From Tranzscheliella williamsii (Eukaryota > Basidiomycota > Ustilaginomycetes > Ustilaginales > Ustilaginaceae): a stretch of DNA of 64,000 nt. Below, piece by piece: positions 36,811 to 46,608 of this stretch. The notes under the pieces were generated by a model, which did not search any database, had not been told where the DNA came from, and saw only the letters and a list, made by a program, of their open reading frames with translations. The DNA is taken from assembly GCA_023212725.1 (NCBI GenBank), contig JALBYF010000042.1:62001-126000 (forward strand), in the 5' to 3' direction. Position 1 is the first letter of the stretch; each line of letters opens with the position of its first letter. Position numbers and translations under genes: made by a program.

Positions 36811-37927
36811 TTATCGTCGACCAGCACCGGGGACGTGTCGGCCACGTCGCTCGGGAGCCTGGTAGGAGGTGACAGGGGCGCTGACGGTGACGGGAAGGCT
36901 GTCGAAGCCAAAGGATCGGAGCATGTCCTTGGTGTCGGGGTCGACCTCGAGGCCACCGACGGCCGAGGTGTCGAGGGCAGAAACCTCGGGGACGTACTGG
37001 TCCTTGCGCTCTCGCTCCTCCTCCTGCAGCTTGAAGGAGATACCTCGGACGGGACCTCGCTGGATTCGCTTCATCAAGTGCGTGGTGAAACCGGCAATCT
37101 TGTTGCGGAGACGCTTGGAGGGGATAATGGCAACCTCATCGATGACTCGCTTGTTCTGGTGGAAGTCAACGTTCGAGAGACGGGGGTAGTACTTCTCGAT
37201 GAGCACTCGCGAGGCTCGCTTGGTGGTCTTGGTACGAACTCGACCCTGGTGTGGACAAGAGCAAGTAAGAACTAAGTCAATAAATTGTTGCCAAGAGTGA
37301 CAAATGGCGGCAGCAAGTCAGATGCAGGGGCAGCAGCAATAGCAGCAGCAGCAACAGTACCAGCAACAGCGACAGCGGAGCAGTGTTAAGATACCAGGCT
37401 ATGGACGGCTGAGGCAGGTCGGGAGCACCTCTAGTTCTCCAAGCTGTTTCTCTGGGTGTGCAGAAGACAGATTGAACGAAGGCGAAACGAGAGTCGGCCG
37501 GACGCATTGAGGAAACAATGTCCTTGACACTCCACAGAAGGTGTCATGTTCATGTATGCATGCTAGCAAAGCGGGCTTCCGCGTTGGATAGGGTATAGGC
37601 GTCGCATGCGAACACGGCATTGGGTGAGTGGGTACGAGCGTGCCGAGCTCGCAAGACCACGCTAACCGACGGCATCCGTTTTTAGCCCGCCAAGGAATCG
37701 ATACATCGTCCTTTGCAGCTGTGTGCCATGTATACCCGCTGCTTCTCCACGTCGTCCAGGCCTTATTAAAACGTCCAAGCACGATCCATGCCGTTGTTGC
37801 CTTCCCAACTTTGCTATGCCTATGTCGACCGCAAACAAAACATGTTGCCCGCTCTGCATATTGGGGCGACACCCAGGACGCTATGTTCCATCCATGGGAC
37901 GTAGGATATCCGTCGAATCTCATTGAT

Positions 37928-38006
<79 letters not shown>

Positions 38007-38088
38007 GTGTCTGTCGCGGGTATCGTTGCTGCTGCTGGTGCTGTTGCCGGAGTCATGATGTACCGTGCTTGGTGATGATGCTTACCAT
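36811..38088 (-). CDS. RPS17: 40S ribosomal protein eS17
   Basis: Small-subunit protein at the head/beak region of the ribosome. Exon 1 is just the ATG (38088-38086). After an 840 nt intron (GTAAGC at 38085 to CCACACCAG at 37246), exon 2 (37245-36811) gives [20 protein letters not shown] and then [20 protein letters not shown] and [20 protein letters not shown], near-identical to yeast Rps17. Total 145 residues. The exon 1 choice rests on an ATG directly followed by a donor, a common arrangement in fungal ribosomal-protein genes. No better ATG|GT is present in the preceding kilobase. The intron carries a (CTG)25 tract (plus-strand sense) and a complementary CAG-rich tract. Divergent from RPS22. 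Confidence 0.93.
37331..37384 (+). repeat. Imperfect CAG-rich repeat near 3' end of the RPS17 intron
   Basis: CAG/CAA-type triplets with interruptions, for example AGCAGCAGCAGCA (13 nt uninterrupted). In the RPS17 transcript (minus strand) this reads CUG-rich, about 85 nt before the 3' splice site. It is complementary to the CAG tract near the 5' splice site. Confidence 0.9.
37931..38005 (+). repeat. (CTG)25 trinucleotide microsatellite in RPS17 intron
   Basis: Twenty-five perfect CTG units (75 nt) on +, (CAG)25 in the RPS17 pre-mRNA, starting about 80 nt after the 5' splice site. Minus-strand translation gives poly-Gln, but the tract falls inside an intron, so no poly-Gln protein is expected. 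Perfect tracts of this length are usually length-polymorphic. Confidence 0.97.
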
Positions 38089-39346
38089 GATGTATAAGTC
38101 TTGAGGTGATTAGAAAGGTGAAAGGTGACGGTAAGGTGTGATCGTGAGCAAGAGGTAGAAGGTGCGATGCAGTCGACTGACTTGCAACGTTGGAGCGCCT
38201 TGCCAGCTGCTTCCCTCGCTAGAGTCCGCCTCTGGCCCCGTCATGAGCACGTTCGAGTGTGGCCGGCTCCTTGCGTGAGCCACGCCTTTGAGCTCGGGAA
38301 CTGTGGGTAGGCTTTTTAGTTCAACGCTGCTAAATCGAAGAAAAGGCCACCTCGGCCGAGCTTGCTGCCAACACGTGATATAGATCTAGGCAGCGACCTA
38401 CAGCTCTAACACATTAATTGAGAATCTCGTATAATCCTTTTTGGACGCTTCCATTTCAAACAACGTTCTCACTGTGGCTTTTGTATTCATGAGAATGCGA
38501 AGAAAAGCCGAGTTGAAAGAGTAGGTTGTTCAGGCTAATCAGACGAGGGATTGGAGCCAACACGAAGTGAGGAAGACATACCCTGCCACGCTTCTCGCAG
38601 CTCAATCGAGTCTAGTCGTCGTCGACCTCGTCTGAAACCTTCTCTTCCACCTCATCTTCATCAACCGGTCATTTCCCAGCACCCTCAAGGTTAGTAGTAT
38701 ATCTCGGCATGACACAAGGAGCCAGCAATGGATAGGGCATTGGAATAAGGCGCCAATGACAGCGGTTTTGGAGACGACTGCGGGAACGGCAATCGCAACC
38801 TGCAATAGCGAGCATGTTCGTCACTATGGCGCCCGACGCATCGACATGATCTCGACACTACACGCGCCTGTCAGCACACCGTCCCCGCCAGTCCACCCTC
38901 GACGGTGCTGCTATGTAGACGGTCAGAGCTTGCCTTGCTTTCCCGACTTGGCGAGCTGATTGCAGATTCGCCTTGGTGATCAATTTGGGCGGTCTACATG
39001 TCGATACTCGGAGGTGTTGGAGAGGCAGCTACATACAGGGCAGCGTGATCGCCACGATCTCTACGACTCCCGCTTTGCATGCTGTCCAGGCTACGAGCCG
39101 TCGACATTGACCGCGGACAGTCGCTCGCCTGTCTACTGCCGATTGGCCAACCGACAAACCGCCGCCGCCTCTTTCGCCCGCTGTCTGTCGACCTGTACCT
39201 CATCAGATCCATCTTCTGGCATCCTTGTGTCTTAGTGCTCTGGGAACGTCATTGGTTGAAACGGCTGGTGCAGAACAGGTCTCGCTAACATATTCCACCA
39301 TCCATCGCCTGTACCTGCCCAGCAGATCACCTTATAATCGCCCAAC
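38089..39346. promoter_or_regulatory. Divergent promoter region, RPS17 / RPS22
   Basis: 1.26 kb between the start codons of two ribosomal-protein genes. It contains pyrimidine-rich leader-like segments near 38620-38690 and 39280-39340. A leader intron for RPS22 is possible. No coding frame recognised. Confidence 0.5.
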
Positions 39347-40337
39347 ATGGTCCGAATCTCTGTTCTCGTAAGTCTAACTACAAGTTACGCTGTCCAGTCA
39401 GCCCCCGTCCATTACGACTGGCTTGCTAAACAGCCGTGACTTTGAAATTTTGGTCTGTTGCCAATGCAGAACGACGCTCTTAACAGCATTGTCAATGCCG
39501 AGCGAAAGGGCAAGCGACAGGTCCTGGTCCGACCCTCCTCCAAGGTCGTCATCAAGTTCCTCTCCGTCATGCAGAAGCACGGTACGTATCCTATCGCCCT
39601 GTGAGCCGAGCAAGAGAGCACATTGTTCCTCCCCACCCCCCCCCCTTCCCCGCTTTGTTGAGACGCTATCGAGGACGGAATGTGGGACAGGACTTGATTA
39701 CCGACAGGCGGACTGGCAACCGTGCGCGACACTGGGCTTGGCAGGAGCACGACTTCTGGTGGGAACTACAACTTCGGAGTTATAACTAATGGGCAACTGG
39801 CTCGCATACTCGTATGCACCCACCAGCGTTCATCTTTAAGGCTCCGATATAGCGAACCTTAGCAATAGCTATGCTTACCGCGTGGAGAGGATACATTCCA
39901 CCTCATCGGCGCAAATTTTCAGCGTGCTACATTCTACCTCTCCGTCCGCTCCGCTTCGTACTTCGCCTTTGCTCGACGTCCAATTGCTCTCTTGCTGTTG
40001 GTTTGCTCTTGTTGTGCCTTATGCGGTTCAGTTGACTAACTCTTCGTTGCTTCACTTTTATCGAAAAATGACGATAGGCTACATTGGCGAGTTCGAGGAG
40101 GTCGATGACCACCGATCCGGCAAGGTGGTTATTCAGCTCAACGGACGAATCAACAAGTGTGGTGTCATCTCGCCTCGATTCAACGTCCAGCTCGGCCAGA
40201 TCGAGAACTGGGTTCAGCAGCTGCTCCCCGCCCGATCCTTCGGCTTTGTCGTCCTGACCACCTCCGCGGGCATCATGGACCACGAGGAGGCCCGACGCAA
40301 GCACGTTGCCGGCAAGATCCTCGGATTCTTCTACTAA
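39347..40337 (+). CDS. RPS22: 40S ribosomal protein uS8 (S15a/Rps22)
   Basis: Three exons: 39347-39367, 39470-39581 and 40078-40337. Introns are 102 and 496 nt (GTAAGT and GTACGT donors; acceptors CAATGCAG and ACGATAG, the second with a branch-like TTGACTAAC about 45 nt upstream). The product is 130 residues, exactly the yeast length. [20 protein letters not shown] is followed by [20 protein letters not shown], then [20 protein letters not shown], ending with [20 protein letters not shown]. It binds the central domain of 18S rRNA. The long second intron contains a homopolymeric C run (near 39641-39652). Divergent from RPS17. Confidence 0.96.
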
Positions 40338-41122
40338 GCGACTCGCTCGCGCAATGTAGCGTTTCGCCGCTAGCCATGTACCCCTGGCGGCTCGGCAACG
40401 TTCAGTGTCGCAGCATCTTGGCCCTCGAGCCTGCCCCGCCCCCCACCACCCCAAAAGAAGAGTCGCCAAGGCGTCTCTCCGTCCGTATGCATACATGCCA
40501 CAAAACCACGTCTTCCCTAGCCGTTCGTTTCGGCCCCACCGTCGTACTCCCCCATCGCAGCCGCCGTGTGTGGCGCGCGATCAGGGATCAAGGAAACGGC
40601 GGGTCTCTTCACACAGACCACCCTTCATCCTCCGTCTTTGTACCATACAATGCAATCGCTATATTCGTGCACCCACACTGGCTGCGGTTGCCCCCCTCTC
40701 CCCCCCACCACTCGGCAAGCGCCTTGCCACAGACCATTGTGCGAGGGACAGTAGTTGGAGCGCGATCGGCCAGGGATGCCTTGCCTGAATCGAACGGGCC
40801 TTGGCATCGAAACGCAAAGCCGTTCTCCTTTTGCATGCTCTGTTAGGTCCACGCGTCGAACGTGTCAGGAACCGCATGCAACCAAGTTGTGCCGCGGCCA
40901 AGGAAGGTAGTGTCCAGGCATGGTCTCGGGCTGGTGCTTATGGAGGAGGCCTGTAGTGAGCCGTGGTGACTGTTGCGGCGGGCGGAAAGTGGGTTCCGGA
41001 CCGGCGGCTCTAGCCGGCAACCGGGCACGGTGGCCCAGGCGTTTAGTTTGCTGCAGCTCCACGAGGGAGGGGGCTGTGCTGCCGTGCCGATCTTGGTTCT
41101 CGCCCACCACTCGCATGCTTGA
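40338..41122. other. Spacer between RPS22 and the GH8 gene
   Basis: 785 bp holding the RPS22 3' flank and the promoter of the GH8 gene. It may also contain an unidentified first exon of the GH8 gene. Short frames such as 40920-41132 show no signal peptide. I could not place a donor site with confidence. Confidence 0.4.
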
Positions 41123-41182
41123 GGCAGGTTAGCACCGGTCCCTAGAGCGACGCTTTGGAGCAAGAACGCGGCGCACTCGGAG

Positions 41183-42244
41183 ATGGAGGCCAAGTATGTC
41201 GCCTGGCGAGGCGAGTATCTGCGGAGCTGCGCGGAGGGCATGTACTGCTGGTACAACGGGGAGGGGGCGCATGGGGATGCGATTACGTGTTCGGAGGCGC
41301 ACGGGTATGCGATGCTGATTTCGGTGCTGCATGGCAACCGCGGGGACTTCGATGGGCTGTTGCGGTTTTACCAGCGTTTCCGGAACGAGCGGGGGCTGAT
41401 GTGCTGGCAGGTGCGGCAGGGGCGGGACGGGGCGGCCTATGTGGGCGAGGACGGGAGCACGTCGGCGACGGACGGCGATGTGGACATTGCCACGGCGCTG
41501 TATCTGGCGGCGCGGGCGTGGGGCGGCGGATATGGCGCGGAGGCGGATGGGCTGGCAGCGCGGATTCTGGAGCATACCATCCACCCAGAGCTGCACACGC
41601 CACTGCTGGGCGACTGGGCCAATACCGAGACGCCGGCGGCGCGGCGGCTGTACGACGCCACGCGGACGTCCGACTTCATCCTGTCGGGCTTCGTCCTGTT
41701 CAGCCGCACACACGCCGACGCCGGCGTGCGCGCGCGCTGGGCCCGCGTCGTCGACACCGTCAAACACCTCGCTCTCACCACCGCCGCCACCTCCCTCGGC
41801 TTCCTCCCCGACTTCCTCGAGTACAACCGCTCCACCCGCTCCTGGCAACCCGCCAAAGGCAAGCTCCTCGAGTCCGAACACGACGGTGCACTCAGCTGGA
41901 ACGCCTGCCGCACCCCCTGGCGCCTCGCACACTACCTCGCCACCACCGGTGACACCTCCATCCTCCCTCTCCTCCAGCACGCCCACCACTCCGCACGCAC
42001 CGCCCCCTGCTTCGCCTTCCCCCACATCCCCGCCGGCATCGACCTCACCGCCCAAACACCCCTGGTCGACTACTCGGACCGCGCCTTCATCGCCCCCATC
42101 GCCTACCTCTGCCACGTCCTCGGCGACCAGCAAGGCCAGCAGCAGTGCATCCAAGCCCTCGACGCCCTCCCCGCCAACTACTTTGGCGCCACCATCGACA
42201 TCCTCATCGCCGAACAGGCGACGCACGCCCACGAATGGCTCTAG
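41183..42244 (+). CDS. Glycoside hydrolase family 8, chitosanase-like
   Basis: GH8 enzymes are inverting endo-hydrolases of chitosan, cellulose, lichenin or xylan. Markers are TCSEAHGYAMLISVL with the catalytic acid Glu (E38 from this ATG), LMCWQV, the sugar-binding SATDGDVDIATALYLAA (D97/D99), RTSDFILSGF, and ALSWNACRTPWRLAHYL (240-249). SEAHGY and NACRxPWR are the form of the GH8b subgroup, where Bacillus chitosanases fall: Asn replaces the Asp base of other GH8. A glutamate near 230-232 is a candidate base. The 353-residue core is full length. The frame stays open upstream to 41123, reading LWSKNAAHSEMEAKYVAW, which also fits GH8, and an acceptor-like ag lies at 41127. An upstream exon, perhaps with a signal peptide, is therefore likely. 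As far as I know GH8 is mainly bacterial, so transfer is plausible. Confidence 0.82.
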   Translation: MEAKYVAWRGEYLRSCAEGMYCWYNGEGAHGDAITCSEAHGYAMLISVLHGNRGDFDGLLRFYQRFRNERGLMCWQVRQGRDGAAYVGEDGSTSATDGDVDIATALYLAARAWGGGYGAEADGLAARILEHTIHPELHTPLLGDWANTETPAARRLYDATRTSDFILSGFVLFSRTHADAGVRARWARVVDTVKHLALTTAATSLGFLPDFLEYNRSTRSWQPAKGKLLESEHDGALSWNACRTPWRLAHYLATTGDTSILPLLQHAHHSARTAPCFAFPHIPAGIDLTAQTPLVDYSDRAFIAPIAYLCHVLGDQQGQQQCIQALDALPANYFGATIDILIAEQATHAHEWL

Positions 42245-42499
42245 CTCCGCCGCCCTACATCCCACTGCCGCACAGAACGCAGCCATACTTGCATGCTATT
42301 GCCGGCTGTCTGTGCGTCCACGTTCACACCCGGCAGACCACATAACAGAAAGGTGGATGCGCCGCGGGGCAGGCTGTAATTTGCGATGCCGGCAATGAAA
42401 ATAGCGCACAGAGTCGCAAAACGCTGTACGCCAAACGACTGGGCGAGGATGGAGTGGAAGAATATGCCGAGGAGGGGGAAAATGGACTGGCCCGGCGAA
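42245..42499. other. Convergent spacer, GH8 and SES1 3' flanks
   Basis: 255 bp tail-to-tail spacer. Nothing else seen. Confidence 0.4.
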
Positions 42500-43858
42500 T
42501 TACTTCCTCTTTTGGCTGGTGGTGCCCTTGGGAAGCTCGCGGGTGTAGGGGAGGAAATCGCGGCCGCCCATGTAGGGCTGGAGGGGCGGGGGAATGCGGA
42601 GCCCCTCGGGCGTCTGCCAGTTCTCAACGATACAGCAGAGGGCGCGCTCGGTGGCGCAGAGGGTGCCGTTGAGCATGTGGACAAAGGTCTGCTTAGTGTC
42701 GCCAGGCTTCTTAAAGCCGCACTTGACGTCCAGACGGCGGGACTGGTAGTCGGTGCAGTTGGAGCAGGAGACCAGCTCCTTGTACTCGCCCTGGAAGGGG
42801 AACCACGCTTCCAGATCGTACTTCATGGCGGCGGCGTTGTTGAGCGCGCCGGAGACGATGGCGACGACGTGGTAGGGCAGCTGGAGCGACTGGTAGAATT
42901 CCTCCGAGTTGGTAAGCATCTGCTCGAGCATGTCCCAGGAGCTAGCCGGGTCGGTAATGCAGAACTGCTCGATCTTTTCGAACTGATGGACTCGGAAGAT
43001 GCCCCAGGTGTCCTTGCCGTGGCTGCCGGCTTCTTTGCGGAAGCAGGTCGAGTAACCGGCGTAGCGGATGGGGAGCTGCTTGCTGGGCTCGGTGAACACT
43101 TCGTCCGAGTGGAGCGCCGAGATAGGCTGCTCGGAGGTGGCAATGAGGTACTTGTCGTCCTCATCGCCGGTGACCTTGTATAGCTCCTCGTCGAACTGGT
43201 CCAGCTGGGCCGTCTTGGCCATGATGTCCTTGCGCATCATAAAGGGGGTCATGATCTTCTTGTACGACTTCTTGCGCAAGAAGTCGAGGCCGTAGTTGAT
43301 CAGGGCCTGGTTGAGGTCAACACCGTCTCCGGTAAGGAAGAAGCCACGGTGACCGGAGATCTTGGTGCCGCGCTCGGTGTCGAACAGTTCGAGACGGTAC
43401 ATGACCTCGTGGTGGGAGATGATGTCGGCCTTCTTCTCGACCTGGGCGTTGGGGCCATCGGGATGCCACCTCCTGATCTCGGCGTTGTCATCTTCGGTAT
43501 CGCTGATGGGGACCTTGTCGCCCACGAGGTTGCCGATCTGCATGGCCCTGGTCTTCATCTCCTGCTCGGCCTGTTGCACGACGGGCCTGAGCTCGCTCGC
43601 CTTGGCATCGAGCTCCTTCTTCTTGGCCATCTGCTCGTCGGCGTTCTCCTTGGCCTTGCGCAACTTAGTGATCTCGGCCTGCACAGCGTTGACATCTCGC
43701 CGCGCAGTGTCGAGCTCCTTCTGGAGGGAGACCCATTTTTTGTACAGAACAAGCACTTCGTCGACAATGTCTTCGGAAGCGTTGCGCTTCTTTTGGGAGT
43801 CCTTGACGATCTGCGGATTGCCGCCCTTGTCTGGCTGGAGGAGAAGAAGGTCGATCAT
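42500..43858 (-). CDS. SES1: Seryl-tRNA synthetase, cytosolic
   Basis: Charges tRNA-Ser. The 452-residue protein has the N-terminal tRNA-binding coiled coil (about 30-110, KKWVSLQKELDTARRDVNAV and so on). The class II core follows, with motif 2 AGYSTCFRKEAGSHGKDTWG and FRVHQFEKIEQF, the serine-site region KYDLEAWFPFQGEYKELVSC, and motif 3 NGTLCATERALCCIVENWQT. The C-terminus ends in a Lys/Arg-rich tail (GTTSQKRK). The start is MIDLLLLQ at 43858, the usual eukaryotic N-terminus; the open frame extends upstream only from a TTG. Single exon. Head-to-head with the zuotin gene, 655 bp apart. Confidence 0.97.
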   Translation of the reverse strand: MIDLLLLQPDKGGNPQIVKDSQKKRNASEDIVDEVLVLYKKWVSLQKELDTARRDVNAVQAEITKLRKAKENADEQMAKKKELDAKASELRPVVQQAEQEMKTRAMQIGNLVGDKVPISDTEDDNAEIRRWHPDGPNAQVEKKADIISHHEVMYRLELFDTERGTKISGHRGFFLTGDGVDLNQALINYGLDFLRKKSYKKIMTPFMMRKDIMAKTAQLDQFDEELYKVTGDEDDKYLIATSEQPISALHSDEVFTEPSKQLPIRYAGYSTCFRKEAGSHGKDTWGIFRVHQFEKIEQFCITDPASSWDMLEQMLTNSEEFYQSLQLPYHVVAIVSGALNNAAAMKYDLEAWFPFQGEYKELVSCSNCTDYQSRRLDVKCGFKKPGDTKQTFVHMLNGTLCATERALCCIVENWQTPEGLRIPPPLQPYMGGRDFLPYTRELPKGTTSQKRK

Positions 43859-44513
43859 TGTGTATGTTGGCGGTGGACTAAGCAGTACGATCAAGAAGGG
43901 AGACTTGTCGGTAATCGTATCACGCGTGTTCAAGGATGGCTACACTGCGAGTCACTTTTGCCAACAGCGAGCAACAGCGAGTCTCTCAAAAATCCGAACA
44001 GCGCGTCAGTCTGTCGACGTCGACTTAACATGTGTAGTGAGAGTGAGTGTGAGTGTTAGACTATGAACTGCTGCCTACTGGCTTCTATCTGTGGGACCGA
44101 CCTCAACCAATCCTGCTCTTACGGGCCAGATCCTCTGTCATCAGCTTCACCGCACAATCTGTTTACAGCAGCGCATACATGACTGGCCGCGATCGCAAGG
44201 ACAAGTAAATTGGGAGGAGTGAGATGCCACCATCTCGGGCGCTGGCGGGCTAGATCACGTGCGCCAGGCTGAGGTAGCAATAAAGAAGCGTGCCGATGAA
44301 TCAGAAGAAATCATTTGCGAAATCCAAGCCTTGTCAATAATCCAACCAAATTTTGCAGCTATTCGGCCTGAGCACTGTAAATGCGAAATTAGGAATGATG
44401 GCGAAGTTCTGTGGTGATCACTGCCGGACGCCTTTTGGCCTAGTACGAGGCCATCGCTACCTCTCTCTTACTACCATCGCTACATCATTGCACACAAGCT
44501 TGTCGATAGCAAG
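43859..44513. promoter_or_regulatory. Divergent promoter region, SES1 / ZUO1
   Basis: 655 bp between start codons. It contains a short GAGTGTGAGTGTGAGT run near 44042-44056, akin to the ACTCAC units at 5794-5811. No other motif that I can name. Confidence 0.45.
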
Positions 44514-45872
44514 ATGTCCGTGTTTGTCGATCTGCCTTTCGAGCTTGCGGCCGCCCCGGCTGGCTTCAAGCCCGGTCAGTCTTCTTCGTCTGTATCGGCC
44601 CCCATTACTCAGGTCGTGCAGCCCGTCGGCTCGTCGTTCCTCGACTACAAGCGACGACAGCTCAACAACCTCTCCTTTGCTGATGATGACAAGGCCATCA
44701 ACGATTCGCTTGCTGCTGCGCGTGCTGCCGCTGCCTCCAACGTCGATGACGATGCCGGTGTCGGCGACGAGGAGGAGGACGAGGAGCTGCTCGCTCGCGA
44801 CCCCAAGGAGTGGAAGTCCCAGGACCACTACGCTGTTCTCGGCCTCTCGGCTCTCCGCTGGAAGGCGACCCAGGAGCAAATCAAGATTGCCCACCGCAAA
44901 AAGGTGCTCAAGCATCACCCTGACAAAAAGGCCGGTGCCTCGGGCCTCACCTCGGATGACAGCTTCTTCAAGTGTATCGCCAAGGCGCATGAGGTGCTCA
45001 GCCACCCCGAGCGGCGGCGCCAGTTCGACTCGGTGGACGAGGCCATCAACGACGACGCCGTCCCCACCGGCAAGGAGCCCGCCGACAAGTTCTACGCCCT
45101 CTGGGCCCCCGTCTTCGAGCGTGAGTCGCGCTTCAGCGAGGCCAAGAACGGCCCCGTCCCCAAGCTCGGCGGCGCTGACGCCACCCGCGACGAGGTCGAC
45201 CGCTTCTACGACTTTTGGTACAACTTTGACTCGTGGAGGTCGTTCGAGTACCTTGACAAGGAGATCAACGAGGGCTCCGACAACCGAGACGACAAGAGGT
45301 ACACGGAGAAGAAGAACAGGAACGAGCGTGCACGCAGAAAGAAGGAGGACAACGTGCGATTGCGCAACCTGGTCGACAAGGCGCTCAGCCTAGACCCGCG
45401 CATCAAGCAGTTCAAGGCGGCGGACAAGGCGGCGCGCGAGGCCAAGAAGAACAAGGGCAAGCCTGCTGCCAACGGCGCCGTCGACGCGCGTCAGGCGGCG
45501 GCGGACAAGGCGGCTGCCGAGGAGGCCGCCAAGCGCAAGGCCGACGAGGACGCCAAGGCCGCCGAGCAGGAGAAGGCCCTCAAGGCCGACGCCAAAAAGG
45601 CCAAGGAGGCCGCCAAGAAGGCAGTCAAGAAGGAGAAAAAGGCGCTCAACAAACTCATCACCGAGCACAACTACTTCCAGCCCGCCGCCCCCGCCCCCCA
45701 CATCATCGAGGCCCAGCTCACCCAGCTCGACCAGCTCTGCGACCAGCTCGACGCAACCACCCTCGCCGACTACCGCAAAAAGGCAGAGTCCGCCTCCGGC
45801 CCCGACGCCGTCAAGGCCCAGCTCAACAGCGCCGCCCAGGCCGCCGGCATCTCTGCCTCCGCTTTTGCCTAG
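44514..45872 (+). CDS. ZUO1: Zuotin, ribosome-associated J protein
   Basis: Partner of the Hsp70 Ssz1 in the ribosome-associated complex, which sits at the tunnel exit and stimulates Ssb-type Hsp70. The 452-residue protein has an acidic N-terminal region, then the J domain (about 104-170) with WKSQDHYAVLGLSALRWKAT and the HPD motif in LKHHPDKKAG (135-137). The zuotin homology region follows (FYALWAPVFERESRFS, FYDFWYNFDSWRSFEYLDKE). Next comes a long charged Lys/Ala/Glu helix (about 310-380) that contacts rRNA, and the C-terminal helical bundle LNKLITEHNYFQPA to the end. Length matches yeast Zuo1 (433); no SANT domains, as expected for fungi. The 3' half shifts to C-ending codons. Confidence 0.96.
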   Translation: MSVFVDLPFELAAAPAGFKPGQSSSSVSAPITQVVQPVGSSFLDYKRRQLNNLSFADDDKAINDSLAAARAAAASNVDDDAGVGDEEEDEELLARDPKEWKSQDHYAVLGLSALRWKATQEQIKIAHRKKVLKHHPDKKAGASGLTSDDSFFKCIAKAHEVLSHPERRRQFDSVDEAINDDAVPTGKEPADKFYALWAPVFERESRFSEAKNGPVPKLGGADATRDEVDRFYDFWYNFDSWRSFEYLDKEINEGSDNRDDKRYTEKKNRNERARRKKEDNVRLRNLVDKALSLDPRIKQFKAADKAAREAKKNKGKPAANGAVDARQAAADKAAAEEAAKRKADEDAKAAEQEKALKADAKKAKEAAKKAVKKEKKALNKLITEHNYFQPAAPAPHIIEAQLTQLDQLCDQLDATTLADYRKKAESASGPDAVKAQLNSAAQAAGISASAFA

Positions 45873-46608
45873 CCGCCTCCATCCCATTCACTCCCTCCTT
45901 GTTCGAACGCAACTAGATTTTCCCCCATCCTCCGCTCGAGCCTGTGCGGGTTGCGCCTGCGAGATCTTAAGCATTAGTCCAAACCAAACGGCAGACACAC
46001 CAGATGGAGTCTGAGAGAATGCTTAGCTTGCTTGTTGCGGCAGCATGGGATGCACACGTGGTGCGCTAGAGCGTATGTGTGGGTGTGGGAGAGGAGTAAA
46101 GAGTAGAAAGTACAAGTTTTGGAAAAGGAGGGAAAGAGGCGAGATAGCAGGGGCGGTTAGCAAGAACGCAGATGCTGATCCAGGCTGAAACCAATGGTAT
46201 CTCGAGAGGCTAGCGGCGATAAGCACGCAGAGTCATAGCGAGAACGAAGACGTGGAATTCCTTACCCCGTCGTACTGGTGTATTGTCAGCCAAGATCGGC
46301 CTCCAAAGCCGTTGCTTTACCGCCACTGTTCCTCTTTTTTTGACGTGGTGTAGATGTGGGTGAATGCGATGTGAATGTCGTAGCAGTCTAGCCGCGTAAG
46401 GCAACAGGACCATGAGTGTTGTTGGCCGACCAAGTCCGCATCAGGACTTGCATAAGGCAATTGCTGCGATCATGCGACTGGACAAGGCACGACAGTTGGC
46501 CAAGCCGAGGGCTATGCTCTCAAAAACAGCTTTCTCGTCCGACCGATGAAACCGAGAAACCGAAACCAGATCTTCCCCCCCATCTTCTGTAGTAGAACAG
46601 GAGACAGC
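45873..46608. other. Convergent spacer, ZUO1 and RPL42 3' flanks
   Basis: 736 bp tail-to-tail spacer. No gene recognised; short frames only. Confidence 0.45.

Noticed and set aside
37820..38056. Poly-Gln open frame over the (CTG)25 tract
   Set aside because: It lies within the RPS17 intron and no flanking sequence looks coding; treated as a microsatellite.
41129..42286. 385-codon minus-strand frame over the GH8 gene
   Set aside because: Shadow of the GH8 frame; Gly/Val/Glu-rich with no recognisable motif.
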